64,000 nucleotides of DNA from NCBI GenBank assembly GCA_030765055.1, contig CM060958.1:920001-984000 (forward strand). Reading direction: 5' to 3'. This stretch comes from Mantis religiosa. Lineage: Eukaryota > Arthropoda > Insecta > Mantodea > Mantidae. The position numbers were made by a program, and so were the translations under genes. The notes under the pieces were generated by a model. The model was not told where the DNA came from. It did not search any database and saw nothing but the letters and a program-made list of their open reading frames with translations. Shown one piece after another: positions 33,880 to 45,801 of the stretch; position 1 is the stretch's first letter; the number at the start of each line of letters is the position of its first letter.

Positions 33880-34533
33880 TTAAATTTTTCCGGAACTAGT
33901 TTCAGAGGCTTTGCCTCTATCATCGGCCGGCTCTCGACTGATTCTCGTTGGTGTAGCTGACGATACCTTGTCACAGGTCTCCTCTGGTGGCGGCTCAAGG
34001 AACTTGCTGAATAAATCCTTCTGGGGGATGTCGAAATTGAATACTTTGTTCCTATTTTTTGAAATGAAGATTTGTTCCCATGTGGATAGTTCTTGTTTTC
34101 CTGATGTATGTTTCAGTAGTTTTGGTTCTGGATTTATGTTGTGGTTTTTTTCCCAAAAATGTGTGGCAACTGCTGATTTTTCTAATTGTTTATATTTTAT
34201 GTTTCTAAAGTGTTCCTTTGCTCTTGTTTCTAAATTTCTTTTTGTTTTTCCAATATAAATTTGACTACAGTCATTGCATTCAATTTGATATATACCAGAC
34301 TTTTTGTTTGATGGAATGGCATCTTTGATGTTTGAGCAAATTAGGTTTTTTAAGGAGAAATGGTTGACTGGTGCTAGTTGAATATTTTGTTTTTTGCAGA
34401 CTTTTTTGAATTTATCATAGGCCCATGGATGGTAAGTGAATTTTTTGAAAATCATATTAGTTTCTGTAGATGAGAGAGTTGTGGTTTCCTTTAGTAGCTT
34501 CTTCTTTTTTGCCAAGCTCACTTTTTTGTCCAC
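33880..34533 (-). pseudogene. PLE linker and GIY-YIG nuclease, N-terminally lost
   Basis: Open for 217 codons, reading LAKKKKLLKETTTLSSTETN, then FTYHPWAYDKFKKVCKKQNI (linker) and KSGIYQIECNDCSQIYIGKT with KRNLETRAKEHFRNIKYK (GIY-YIG core). Then AVATHFWEKNHNINPEPKLL and FNFDIPQKDLFSKFLEPPPE. RT motifs are absent: sequence upstream of codon EIAQKNN is replaced by the ATT microsatellite. The tail of the ORF (DRGKASETSSGKI stop) overlaps the hammerhead-like fold. Confidence 0.8.
33889..33931 (-). ncRNA. hammerhead-ribozyme-like motif, PLE 3' end
   Basis: Minus strand: CCGG (helix I), CCGATGA (one change from CTGATGA), helix II AGAGGC/GCCTCT with AAA loop, then GAAAC, a TA loop, GTT and CCGG closing helix I. 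Helices I and II are perfect. GTAAGTGTTG follows about 12 nt after. This is one of the better-preserved folds in the window, though the core change may impair cleavage. Confidence 0.6.
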
Positions 34534-34570
34534 TAATGATTTGGGAAAGTTATTTTTTTGTGCTATTTCA

Positions 34571-35107
<537 letters not shown>

Positions 35108-35218
35108 TCAAAATTTAAAAGTAAGTGTTGTTTAGTGTCTTTAATCGACTCTCTTTAAAGTTAATTTATCATAACAACACTGTTTTCAACACTTCCAAGA
35201 AAGTAATTCTTGTACCAA

Positions 35219-35665
35219 ATTTTGTTTTGACACAATTTTTAAGTGGACATGGTAAATTTGGTGAATACTTATCACGCTTTCACTTAACATCCAACCCCGA
35301 GTGCATGTGTGATGAAGAATTTCAAACTGTGGTTCATCTCCTTTTCTGTTGTCCCTTTTCTGGAGAGAAAGACAAGAATTAATATTCAAGCTAAACTCTC
35401 TAGGAACTGAATTTTCTGCTCTGCTCACATCTTTGCTAATGAAGCCACAACAGTATAAGTACTTCATGATGTTTATAAACTCAGTGTTTAAACGTCTGAA
35501 ATAGTTTAAATTAATATGCATCAGATTAAAACATAATTTCTTCCTTCTAGTATTTAAAATATTTTTGTTAAAATTGTATATTTTTATGTATCAACTCTAA
35601 CCCTAATATACCACTGTGTAAAATAGGGTTCAATAAATCTGGATAAATAATAAAAAAAAAAAAAA
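35219..35665 (+). pseudogene. LINE C-terminal zinc-knuckle segment and 3' UTR
   Basis: Continuation of the LINE after the PLE insertion: FVLTQFLSGHGKFGEYLSRF, then NPECMCDEEFQTVVHLLFCC. This is the Gly-His-Gly...Cys-x-Cys...His-x4-Cys tail typical of I/R1-type elements. A frameshift then removes the end. The 3' UTR leads to AATAAA and poly-A. Confidence 0.75.
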
Positions 35666-35847
35666 ATAGCAACCTTCATTATTTGTTCTTTCATTATTAA
35701 GACAACACCAATAAACTAATGTAAAGTTATAAATATTATAAATATTAAAAGCAGAAGCATTATTAACAATGAAGTATTCTTCAATTTGAGTTTGATTTAT
35801 GAGTCACTATGTTTACACCCAAACTTCACTTACTTGTTGTTGTATAA

Positions 35848-35886
35848 CTGAAACGTTTTCAAGATCATTCGATCTCATCCTCAGCT
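35848..35886 (-). ncRNA. hammerhead-like motif, PLE 3' end
   Basis: Minus strand: CAGCTGAGGATGA, helix II GAGATC/GATCTT around GAAT, then GAAAACGTTTCAG. The terminal CTGA/TCAG pair resembles the CTGA...GTTTCAG form of PLE hammerheads. An extra GG in the first core (CTGAGGATGA) makes catalysis uncertain. Confidence 0.45.
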
Positions 35887-37031
35887 GTTTGGTGACTAAA
35901 TGAACATTCCTCTTCTTCCACTACTACAGAACTCCGATCACTCTGCCATCTGGTGTTAGGGGCACTAAGTTTTAATACTTCATTTAATGCCGGGATTTCA
36001 AAATTTATAACTTTCTCATGGTTTTTGGTTATGAATATTTTTTCCCAAATATCCAATTCTATGGGTGTACTTAAAGATTTTAACAGTTTAATGTTGTGGC
36101 CAATGTTGTGGTTTTCTGTCCAAAAATGGTGTGAAACTGCAGATTTTTCTGTTTGTTTCAACTTAATGTTCCTCTGGTGTTCTTTTTGCCTGGTTAACAA
36201 GTTTCTGTTAGATTTTCCTATGTAGCTTTTATCACAGGTTTCACAGTTTATCTGATAAATTCCTGATTTCAAATTGTTGGGGATTGTATTTTTCAGTGGT
36301 TTATTTAGCAGGTTCCTCAGACTGAATTTGTTTAGGGTGTTAGTTTTAAGTTTAGTCTTTTGAAAATTCGTTAAAATTTTCTAAAAGCCCATGGATGGTA
36401 GGTGAATTTTCTATATTGCCAATTTGTGTTTTTAAGTGGTGTGAGAGTGGTATTTTTTTGATATTATCTTCAGTTTTTCCTTTCTATTAATCATGTTGCT
36501 TATGATGGCTGGGTTGAATCCATTTAATACCGCTATGTCTTTTATGTGTTGCTGTTCTTTCAAAAACTCCTCCTTACTCAGTGGGACGTTGTATAACCGG
36601 TGAATTAGACTTCTAAAGGAAGCTAGTTGATGTGAAACTGGGTTGTATTCATTTTTCTTTATGTAATTATCTATGTGTGTGGGCTTCCTGTATATTCCAA
36701 AATCTACACCATGACGATTTCTAGTTATCTTGAGGTCCAAAAAGGGTAGGGTGTTGTCTCTTTCTACTTCCATTGTAAACTGGATGTGATTATCTTGCAG
36801 GTTTAGTAATTTTAGAGAATCCTCTCTAAGTTTTTCCGGAATGATAGCAAAAACATCATCAACATATCTCCGCCAAGATTTGTGAATCTGTGGGAAGGTC
36901 TTTACTATGTGTGTTTCAAAATAGCTCATGTATAGGTCTGCTACAATAGGCGAAAGTGGGCTCCCCATAGCTAATCCTTTTGATTGTCTGTAGAATTTTT
37001 GGTTAAACATGAAGTAATTATTCTTTAACAC
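35865..37031 (-). pseudogene. PLE RT (C-terminal half) + GIY-YIG, one frameshift
   Basis: Upstream frame 36432-37031 (199 codons): FYRQSKGLAMGSPLSPIVAD (motif B), KSWRRYVDDVFAIIPEKL (motif C), FLDLKITRNRHGVDFGIYRK then PTHIDNYIKK, and VPLSKEEFLKEQQHIKDIA. After a frame break at about 36275-36430 (the KIHLPSMGF linker region), frame 35865-36272 gives KSGIYQINCETCDKSYIGKS, LLTRQKEHQRNIKLKQ, AVSHHFWTENHNIGHN and WEKIFITKNHEKVINFEI. Motif A and the N terminus are missing. A single frameshift and few stops suggest moderate age. Confidence 0.85.
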
Positions 37032-37560
37032 TGCAGAATGGAAGAGGCCTAACTTTGAGCTACACTAGAACCGTGGCACAGATCTGTGGTCAAGGACAAC
37101 ATGCGGCATTGGAACTTTGTCGACAATATCACATACTTTCATGCCAATCAAGGACTCACTCACTGACAGTTTATGCAAAAGACAATCAGTATAGCATTAT
37201 ATTATACTTATATCAACCTACATGACTGTTACATTCTGAGATAGGAATTTTGTAAATGTGTGAGTTTCCCCGTGCTATTGTTTTATTTATAAAGATATCT
37301 TAAGGGATATCCAGGCAAACCTAAGATTTTGTGTATGTTGATGGATCTGAGATGTTCTAAATTCACAACAATAACTTTAAGCTAAGTTATCAGCTCTATC
37401 CCAAGAACACAGTCATATGGCTTCTAAAGTAGTGCATTTCAGGCTCGGTTTGCATGAAATTAACAGATTGCTTAACACTTAAATTTCTCAGTTTCCAGCA
37501 ATAAATTCACCCTTTGGACAGATATGTTCAAGATTTGTAATTAAGTAATGTATAACATTT
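37032..37560. other. spacer, nothing recognised
   Basis: No ORF or repeat end was recognised between the PLE truncation point and the SINE. Confidence 0.5.
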
Positions 37561-37564
37561 AATA

Positions 37565-37912
37565 GTCCTGTGCCATGGCATAGCGGGCTAAGGCAGGATG
37601 CCTTGGCTGCTGCCCACAGAAAGTGGCCCGGGTTGGATCCCACTCCCAGGGGTGCAGATTTTAAGTCCTGGATATAGGAGTAGTGCCCACTCAGCATCAT
37701 GAGGGAAGTGAGGAGCTTACACTAGGTAAGCGGTCCTGGTCACGAAAACCAACATTCCGGCTGGGGGATGCTGAGATGCTGACCACATCTCTTCTCTGTA
37801 TCGGTTGGATGATTACCCACCTCTACCTTGTGTAAGTGGGCATGAGGCTGGCAGTCGGGTTGGTAGGTCTTGGCCCTCTAAGGGCTGTTGCGCCAGGAGG
37901 TTTATAACATAA
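37565..37912 (+). repeat. tRNA-derived SINE (family 1)
   Basis: The head has a perfect box A match, TGGCATAGCGGGC (37578), and a box B-like GGGTTGGATCCC (37632), about 45 bp apart as in tRNA genes. A GC-rich body and an ATAACATAACAAAAT tail follow. About 345 bp. Confidence 0.7.
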
Positions 37913-38589
37913 CAAAATACGACACTTGCCAACTTCCTTGAACTGAACTGAATAAAACTTTCCCTTAACATAATACTCCTGATATAACATAAAATTTAAT
38001 ACATATAAAATCTTTAGTCCAGAAGATCTATAAAATCTCATATAAAATAAATGAGAATTCAGTTTTACAAGACTTCTCGAAGACCTGTTCTTTCTGTTAT
38101 GCTTACAGATATTACAACAAACATAAATGATATCACTTCCTAGTGGAGGGAATGTTCAAAACCGACTACAATAGGCTTTTCAACTGTACATACATTTCTA
38201 GTATTCAGGGTTAATCACCTAAAACTTGCACTGCCAATATTTCTGAAATGGAAAGTGCTATTGACATGCAGTTTTTCAGGGGCCTCATGTTTAGTATATA
38301 AATCGATTTTAATAACACTTAGAAGGTGTAATTTTGGAGCAAATATGCACTCTTTTATATGCAACAATGCCAAATTACACAAACAATTCAAAAGTATGGT
38401 AAATTAGAATGTTAATGCTCTTTGTGGTGGTGAACATAAGTAAATACATCTTAAGTATTTTAGTTAATTGATGGAAATTAATCATTTCTTCACACTAGCT
38501 GTATATAGGCTAAGGTTAATTTCTGTCAATTAACTAAAATAATAAGAGTTAAATAATGAAGCCTGGGACTCAAGTACTTACAATAGTAA

Positions 38590-38760
38590 ATCAGATGGAG
38601 AATTTAATGTCAGGATGGCACATTGGCCATGGTAGCTCACTGGGTTAGAGCGACTGGATGGAAACCAGGAGATCCGTGGTTCAAATCCCAGTCATGACAT
38701 TGAATGTTTCATGTTGATTCTATCTACATCTTAAGTCTTTGTTTGGTAATATAGAACTGC
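38590..38760 (+). repeat. tRNA-derived SINE (family 2), copy 1
   Basis: GGTAGCTCACTGGGTTAGAG (box A region) and GTGGTTCAAATCCCAG (box B) fold like a tRNA head. The upstream GGAGAATTTAATGTCA and the head are shared with 54308-54470. The body is degraded. Confidence 0.65.
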
Positions 38761-39062
38761 AACTTGAATCAAGGCATTTTCTTCTGAACTACATTTTGTT
38801 ATTGCAATTACAGGAAAGTTTGAAATGTGTTGATATTTTATGTTCAGACTCCCAAATGTAAAATCTCAGATTTTTACTCCCAGTGATTAGAAGAATGGAC
38901 CTACAAATGCACCGTTTGCGTTATTGCTTGTTCACACATAATATAAAGTATATTTAATGCATCACTACCATAATACTATCAGAGAATGCCACATTCAGAC
39001 ACAAGCCAGAATTTGCAAACACAAAATCATGCATGAAACAAAGGAAGTGTTTGGTGACGCAC

Positions 39063-39299
39063 CTTGATGAGTTCTTGAGGGGAGATGCGATACAGTTTGA
39101 GATCTCTTGCTAGACGCTCCATGATACACTTGAACTCGAGTTTGGCATCAAGTTTGGAGCTGGTCTTGGTTCGGATCTTGTGTCGAGCCCAGCCCAGCAT
39201 TGCCTCAAATTTGCGAACTTCTGGTACCTCAAGGTTCCGACACATTATCATCTGGACCATGGACTCTGAGAGCATCAGGAAATCTTGTACTTGGAACAA
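39063..39299 (-). CDS. BTB-BACK host gene, exon E (BACK domain)
   Basis: 79 codons, phase 0 at both ends, with splice acceptor GTTGCAG and donor GTGCGT. Sequence begins LFQVQDFLMLSESMVQMIMC, continues EVPEVRKFEAMLGWARHKI and LEFKCIMERLARDLKLYRI, and ends SPQELIK. It looks like the second half of a BACK domain: helices following the BTB fold, with the FxAmLxWa-type pattern of the kelch/BTB adaptor class. BTB-BACK proteins commonly act as substrate adaptors for CUL3 ubiquitin ligases; that role is inferred. The ORF running past the donor (VRHQTLPLFHA stop) is intronic read-through. Downstream exons (lower coordinates) were not found. Confidence 0.85.
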
Positions 39300-39856
39300 C
39301 TGCAACAGGGTTACCAACAGTTGCGCATTGCATTAGTGAAATTTGCTAAAAACTAAGAATTTTTAATTTTTTATTTATAATTAAAATTAGTTTTTTAATA
39401 TAAAAATTGTTAAAGCTTCGAATGTGTATTTAACTGATCCTTTACCATTAAACTGATTTTAAATTTCATTTTTTTCAAGTCCTGCTTCTTCAGCATCTCT
39501 CTTTTCAAAACACTCCATATTCCACATTTATAACTTATTAGCTTGAAATTTTGAGGAAAGCTTTGGAAATTATTAATTTAAAAATTATTGTGTACTAGTT
39601 AAAATATTAAATAATCCAAAATTAATTCTTTTAGTATGACTCAAATTGATAAAATTGAAAAACTTAATAACCATAGAGAAAGAATTTTTTTTCTTTTAAA
39701 GTAATGCCAATTAAAACATCTTACAAAACCATTTCTTTATATTTGTTTACTAAGCTAAAAGTAAAGATTTGTAAGTGATAAACCATAGGGTCCAAGATCC
39801 AATTCATGTTACTGTATCAAAAAGGAATAATAATATTAACATCAATTTTACATATG

Positions 39857-40991
39857 AGGGTCCAAGAAATAAGTTTCCCTATTTTTCTCTGCAAACCACA
39901 TATTTTAAAATTACATTGGTACTGCAGAAACTTTCAATGAGGTAAGGTAGCATGAGCTCGCTTTACGTTTGCCAGTATAGTGCCAGTTATCATGGTGCTA
40001 CCACTTGAAAATATGTCTACATTTGAACTCCATTTTGTTATTCGCTTTTTCACGGCTATCAATATTCATTGCCATTTAGTATGTTTATGGTGAAGGTTAC
40101 ATAAGCATCCAAATGGTTCACCTCTGGCATTCATTTATTCTGGAAAGATGGCAAAATGTGCATGATGAATGCAGCGGCAGGCCTATTGCTCCTATAGGCA
40201 ACGCAACCAATGTTGCAATTCGAAATGTGGTGGATGAAAGTCAATGCATTAGCATTAATGAAACAATGAATTGACTGCCTCCTGGAATGGAAATTGGACG
40301 CTCCTCTGATGCGGCAATCCTGTCAGATGTCTTTTGGTATCACAGTTCTGTTCAAGATGGGTCCCTTGTTTGCATACTGATGCCCACAAGGAACAACGGA
40401 TCAGGGCAGAACTTCAAATGGGATCTCTTTCGCCATCCGCCTTGCTCCAACTCAAGTCGCACCTTGGAAAAAATGAAATGAAATGTGTAGTGTTTAACAC
40501 CCGCTTTTACTACATAAGGCACCGCAGGCGGTGATACTGATGATACATGAGATGAAGATGGAGCACCGGTGGAATGAGATGGCAGGGGAAACTGGAGGTC
40601 CCGGAGAAAACCTGCCCCAGCGCCGTGTTGTCCACCACAAATCTCACTTTGCGGTCGCCTGGGATCAAACCCGGGCCGCCTTGGTGAGAGCCAAGCGGTC
40701 TAACCACTGAGCCACGGCGTGGCCTCGCACCTTGGAGGCAAACGGTTTGTGACTGATGAGAGGTGGAAGCAGAGGTGAACTGCTGGCTATGGAGACAGGA
40801 TCCAACCTGGTATGACAAAGGTATAAAAAAAACCTTCTGCCAAGATACCAAAAATGTCTGGACAGAAATGGTGACTATGTGGAGAAGTAGTCTACGAGTT
40901 GTAGAATGAAAATAAAATATTTCAGAAGTGTAAACGTCCCACTTGTATTTTTTGTAAAATAAGGAAACTTATTTATTGGAGACTCTCTAAT
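39857..40991 (+). mobile_element. mariner remnant in intron D-E, with SINE inside
   Basis: Inverted ends: GTCCAAGAAATAAGTTTCCC on the left; the inverse, GGAAACTTATTTATTGGAGA, on the right. A degraded transposase gives SQFCSRWVPCLHTDAHKEQR, then, after the SINE, HLGGKRFVTDE and a YQKCLDRNG-like C terminus. It lies in sense opposite to the host gene. Confidence 0.7.
40469..40724 (-). repeat. tRNA-derived SINE (family 3), full copy
   Basis: Exact 12-bp duplication TCGCACCTTGGA (40457-40468 and 40725-40736) gives precise ends: 256 bp. Minus strand begins GGCCACGCCGTGGCTCAGTG. It has a box A-like TGGCTCAGTGGTTAGACC and box B-like GGTTTGATCCC, an about 170-bp body (GGGGCAGGTTTTCTCCGG) and an ATTTC-rich tail. 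Diverged copies lie at 48.3 and 51.3 kb. Confidence 0.85.
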
Positions 40992-41230
40992 TCATTCAAC
41001 CTTTTTATTTCTGAAAAATGTAAAAATGAAAAGAAGAAGAGTTTTAATTTTTTGTTTTTCACAGATGCATTGCCTTAATACAAACTGTTAAAACTTTTGT
41101 TCTTTTAATGAATGCATAAAAATATATTAATTCCTCTAAGAAGCAAGTTTGCATGTTAGCCTTGCTCCGTCCCTATTTGGATGGGATCTCTGAGCAGCTA
41201 CATACAACATTCTCTGTAGAGTATATTTAC

Positions 41231-41335
41231 TTGATGTGCTCTTGTCTCCACAAAGGCGAGGATCATGTTCACAAGCTCGGAAGCTGACGTATACCTCCAG
41301 TAGTAGTTCTCCAGGGAACACAGCATAATACAAAC
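41231..41335 (-). CDS. BTB-BACK host gene, exon D (BACK start)
   Basis: 35 codons, phase 0/0. Acceptor ATGTTACAG, donor GTAAAT. Translation VCIMLCSLENYYWRYTSASE, then LVNMILAFVETRAHQ, corresponds to the first BACK helices (x-CxMLxxLExYxx...LxxxxLxFVExxAxx pattern). The longer minus ORF across it reads in another frame and is not the product. Confidence 0.85.
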
Positions 41336-41741
41336 CTGTAACATTATATCTAGAATGGACAAAATCATACAACAGACATCCTAATTAATACCATATTTAG
41401 TTATTAGTCATGTATTTTATTTCATATCATATACTATTTTAAAAACAGATTAAACTCTTCATGCAATTCAAACTTGTGTAGCTGAATTTAATACCTCTGC
41501 TGAGCGAAATACAGTGCGTTAGGGGTGCAACATTTTACTTAAATGGTTAAGAGCTTCAAGTACATAACACATTTGTTTTCTGAGGAGGTCAAGTTGTTAT
41601 GAGGAAAACAACAACTGCAGATTATCTGGACTGTGCAAGTCAGTCACTGAGTGTGAATATGTAGAAGCAAAGCAAATAGTCTATACTGAGAGAAGTTATT
41701 CAGTTACCACTGTGCGGTAACATCAGATAGTAAATTAAATA

Positions 41742-42877
41742 TAGATACTGTCTCATAAGTAATGACATTTTTTTTATCAAAAACAATTATTTCAAATGTA
41801 TTCTGATAAGCAATTAACTAATTTTGAAAATATAGACCATCAGATTCTTTGGTCTTGAGCCATCGTTGAATGAGGTTTATTATCCCACGATAGTACCAGT
41901 TTCTGGTTCTTGATGCAAAGTATTTGGTGTCAGCCACTTGCCCTGCTTCAATGTCAAAATGTTTTCCACATAGAAAATGGGCTGTAGATCGAAACAGATG
42001 ATAATCTGATGGTATGAGATCAGGGCTGTATGCTGGGTGTGGTAGCAGTTCGATTTCTCCCAATTCCTGAATTATTTCCATGGTGTTTGTGCAGTATGGG
42101 ATGTTGCAATAGAACTCTATTTTTGTTAACTATGCTGGGTATCTCTGTCTCAAAATTTCATGAACTCGTTCCATTTGTTGACGATAAAGATCCGCATCAA
42201 TCGTCTGTCCGTTTGGAACAAACTCTCAGTGAATCACACCTTCAAAATTCTACCAGACACACAACATTACTTTGGGAACGACTGATGACTCTCGCAGGTT
42301 GGCGGGGATCAAGTCACTGTTTCGGTAATATCCCATTTGTCATCACAAGTGACAATTCTCCTGACAAATCTATCATCCATGTTATTACGGATAAGCTGAC
42401 GACAGATATCTACTCTACGTTCAGTCTGTTGAGGTACAGATCTACAGCTTTTGTATGATTTTCCAAATGTCTTAATGTGACGATGTATGATATCTTTTGA
42501 TGTACCAAGTTCTTCTGAAAGTCTACGCGTACTTTTCTGCAAATTTTCTTGTAAAAATTTACGTGTATTCTAAATATTCCATTCTTTAGGCCTTCCAGAA
42601 CGTGTTAAACCTTTAGTGTTTTGGAACCATCATTGTGCCACATGGTCACTAACGACACTTTCTCCTCCACAGTCACTTTATAATCTTGTTTCCAGTAGTG
42701 TTTTAGAAGTTCAAACTTTGTTATCTCCATTTTGTGATTGTTTATTAACAACTGAAGACTGATACACGCTCGCACTAGCCATGGCATCATGTAAATAGCA
42801 TTGCCAAACCAAAGAAACACAATACACTTTCCAAAACACAAAAATAAAAAAACTGACTTTACTTATAAGACAATGTA
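41742..42877 (-). mobile_element. mariner element in intron C-D (same family as 25 kb)
   Basis: Ends match the 25-kb element: GATACTGTCTCATAAGTAAT on the left (inverse) and AACTGACTTTACTTATAAGA on the right. About 1136 bp with no 5' duplication, so it represents the unexpanded form. It is in the same orientation as the host gene. Confidence 0.8.
41818..42740 (-). pseudogene. mariner transposase, frameshifted
   Basis: N terminus: HKMEITKFELLKHYWKQDYK then VTVEEKVSLVTMWHNDG, much of the first HTH. Then KSTRRLSEELGTSKDIIHRH, KTFGKSYKSCRSVPQQ and RRIVTCDDKWDITETVT (first Asp box, CDDKW). The C-terminal frame 41818-42081 is EIIQELGEIELLPHPAYSPD, LIPSDYHLFRSTAHF and WLKTKESDGLYFQN. The HDN box is damaged. 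Internal deletions and frame breaks; dead. Confidence 0.8.
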
Positions 42878-42889
42878 ATAAATATACAT

Positions 42890-43622
42890 TCAGTAATTCC
42901 TACTATGAAAGACAAGGCTATGAATTGTTTAGCCTCAACATCAGAAGGAGTTCATTTCACACATTATGGCATAACATTATGGGGTAACTCACCATATTGT
43001 AAATCATTATTCATAATGCAAAAACGGATTCTAAGAATACTTGGAGGAGTTAAATCAACATCTGCGTGCAGACCATTGTTTAAAAAATTTAAAATCTTAC
43101 CTCTCCCATGTATGTTCATTTTTGAAATTTTAAGATTTACAAAGACAAATTTAATGAAAGGAAATGGCCACTGTACCTTTAATGACACAGTTCATAATCA
43201 TAATACTAGACATTCATGTGAATAGAAGTAACACAAGAGCTCATCAAAACAGTGTAATAAACCTAGGAATCACTTTTTTTAATAAACTGCCTAGAGTCAA
43301 TGTAACCACTTGCAATTTTTCAGCATTTAAAAAGTCAGTTTTGGCATACTTGCTAGACCACTGTTTTTATTCTGTTAGTGAATTTATGGAAAGTTTATAA
43401 TATTGTTACATTTCTGAATTAATTGTGTATATTATAAAATTCTTGAGATATCTTTATAAAACATTATTTTGTACAAACACTAACTTGTCCTTATTGGATT
43501 TGACTTGTTAATTTACAAGTATAGTTAATTGCACTGTAAATTCACAATTTGACGTGTCTTATATCATAGTACTCATGTACAATGTATGATTTACAAGATG
43601 AATAAATTATCTATCTATCTAT
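42890..43622 (+). mobile_element. 5'-truncated CR1/Jockey-group LINE with TCTA tail
   Basis: Frames 42905-43225 and 43164-43400 encode the RT C terminus: HYGITLWGNSPYCKSLFIMQ, KRILRILGGVKSTSACRPLF and KKFKILPLPCMFIFEILRF, then NTRAHQNSVINLGITFFNK and FYSVSEFMESL stop. One frame break at about 43200. The 3' end AATAAATTATCTATCTATC is shared with 13.6 kb. It sits next to the mariner 5' end in intron C-D. Confidence 0.8.
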
Positions 43623-43966
43623 GGGAATGTTGCAATGAATGTTTACAACTTAGTTGTGTATTTACACAAAATTAATGGAGTGTAGTAAAGTAGGCTATTG
43701 TATTACTTACTGCTGCTCCAACTAACATGCTGGGAGGACATGACTCTTATATGTAAATGAGTTGATTAAAGCAGCAGTATGATGGAGCAAAATTATTCTG
43801 TTGTTGGGGAGTGAAGCAATGCACTTAATAGAAAAATCAAGGTAAGGATGAATTAACAAAATTCAATAATTCATTTTACTTAATATCAGCAATTAATGGT
43901 ATATAGACAGATGGAAAATGAAATACTGTTAAAAAATATTTTCAGTGAGTCAAGTGATGCACTTAC

Positions 43967-44149
43967 CACTTCTATCCGAAGGAACTGCTTAGCGTGGTGG
44001 AAGCATGCTTGGAGAAGTTCAGGCAGATCGTAATGTTCTGCTGCACAGATCAGTCCCGGGATATTGGAGCATGTGAGGGGACATGATCCAGTATGTAGGT
44101 AGTCCAGGAGAATCCGGAATGTCTCTGGATCAAACTCTATTATTGGGAA
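43967..44149 (-). CDS. BTB-BACK host gene, exon C (second half of BTB)
   Basis: 61 codons, phase 0/0. Acceptor ATGTTTCAG, donor GTAAGT. FPIIEFDPETFRILLDYLHT, then GSCPLTCSNIPGLICAAEHY and DLPELLQACFHHAKQFL, is the C-terminal half of a BTB/POZ fold: the FxxxLxYLYTG-type strand/helix, then L..AA..Y.l..L...C. The upstream in-frame residues MIMMKLKRVTFPSEKKYGYM are intronic read-through. Strong conservation-type spacing and perfect phase support a real exon. Confidence 0.9.
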
Positions 44150-44617
44150 CTGAAACATATAACCATACTTCTTTTCAGATGGAAAAGTCACCCTCTTTAA
44201 CTTCATCATAATCATTACTGAATTTTACACAAAACTTGACAAAAAAAACAAAAACAAATTTCAGCAAAAATGTGCTCAAACATTGCAGAATCAAGGTGCA
44301 ATTGGATTTTCCCCAAGAGAGCCCCTTGTTTACTATGTTATACAGGTTGTAGTTCTAGTAACAATGCTATTTGTTCTTAATATATATAGACTGCAGATTT
44401 TGTGCTTGCATAAAAAGATGTCCTGAGGTTAAAACTCACTCTATTGCATTCCCAATCATGTGAGATGCACTGCTAACAATATTTTGCATTATGCTTAACT
44501 TTTGGACACTACTGCACTTCACATTACTGAAGTGACAAGGCCAGTTCATGAAGTGTCAGTGAAAGTTGAACTAGGTCATTAAGTAACATGTATGTCATGT
44601 CTATAAGTGAATAAACC

Positions 44618-45436
<819 letters not shown>

Positions 45437-45682
45437 GATGGTGAAAAGTGAGTGAAGTGACAAAGTCACAAAATGCTGATGTGGATTGGGCAAGGAGTAG
45501 GTTTGTTTTGACTCCCTAGAACATGCATTCAAATGTCCCCAATCATGACCACATTTCAGGGTTAAATAATTCACTTTTTCTGTCTTCTCTGCTGTTGCAG
45601 TCCTCTTGCTCTTAACCAAGCACAAGCAGTAGCACGTATTGTGTTTTAAGTGGGGTCAGTAAATGTTACAAATGTCACTTAC

Positions 45683-45801
45683 CTCAGTCTGTGCAAGCTT
45701 TGCTCGATCAACCTTTTGTGCATCAGCACACACGCTGAGCCTTGGCACGGCCAACTGAGGAACCTGTGATTTGTCTTTCTCCTTATCTTTGCCTTCCTTA
45801 T
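45683..45801 (-). CDS. BTB-BACK host gene, exon B (linker inside BTB)
   Basis: 119 bp: two bases completing a codon plus 39 codons. Acceptor CCCTGCAG, donor GTAAGT. Sequence KEGKDKEKDKSQVPQLAVPR, then LSVCADAQKVDRAKLAQTE, is a charged, low-complexity linker joined in phase to exon C. In insect gprs-like proteins a basic/Ser-rich linker interrupts the BTB domain at this place; that comparison is from memory. Confidence 0.8.

Larger units (their letters stand above)
35840..37031 (-). mobile_element. Penelope-like element, different family, 5'-truncated
   Basis: RT motifs B and C onward plus GIY-YIG. The 3' end contains a hammerhead-like fold and AAGTAAGTGAAG. It is truncated at the MLKNNYFMF segment; the target duplication was not resolved. 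Diverged from the 19-kb family (the YVDD region reads RRYVDDVFAII). Confidence 0.8.

Noticed and set aside
38626..38705. Genuine tRNA gene
   Set aside because: Box B is good, but acceptor-stem pairing and the anticodon arm are not convincing, and the unit recurs with flanking sequence at 54.3 kb, so it is a SINE.
41136..41372. 78-codon minus ORF MYDFVHSRYNVTGLYYAVFP...
   Set aside because: Wrong frame over exon D; the splice-consistent frame gives the BACK-like sequence instead.
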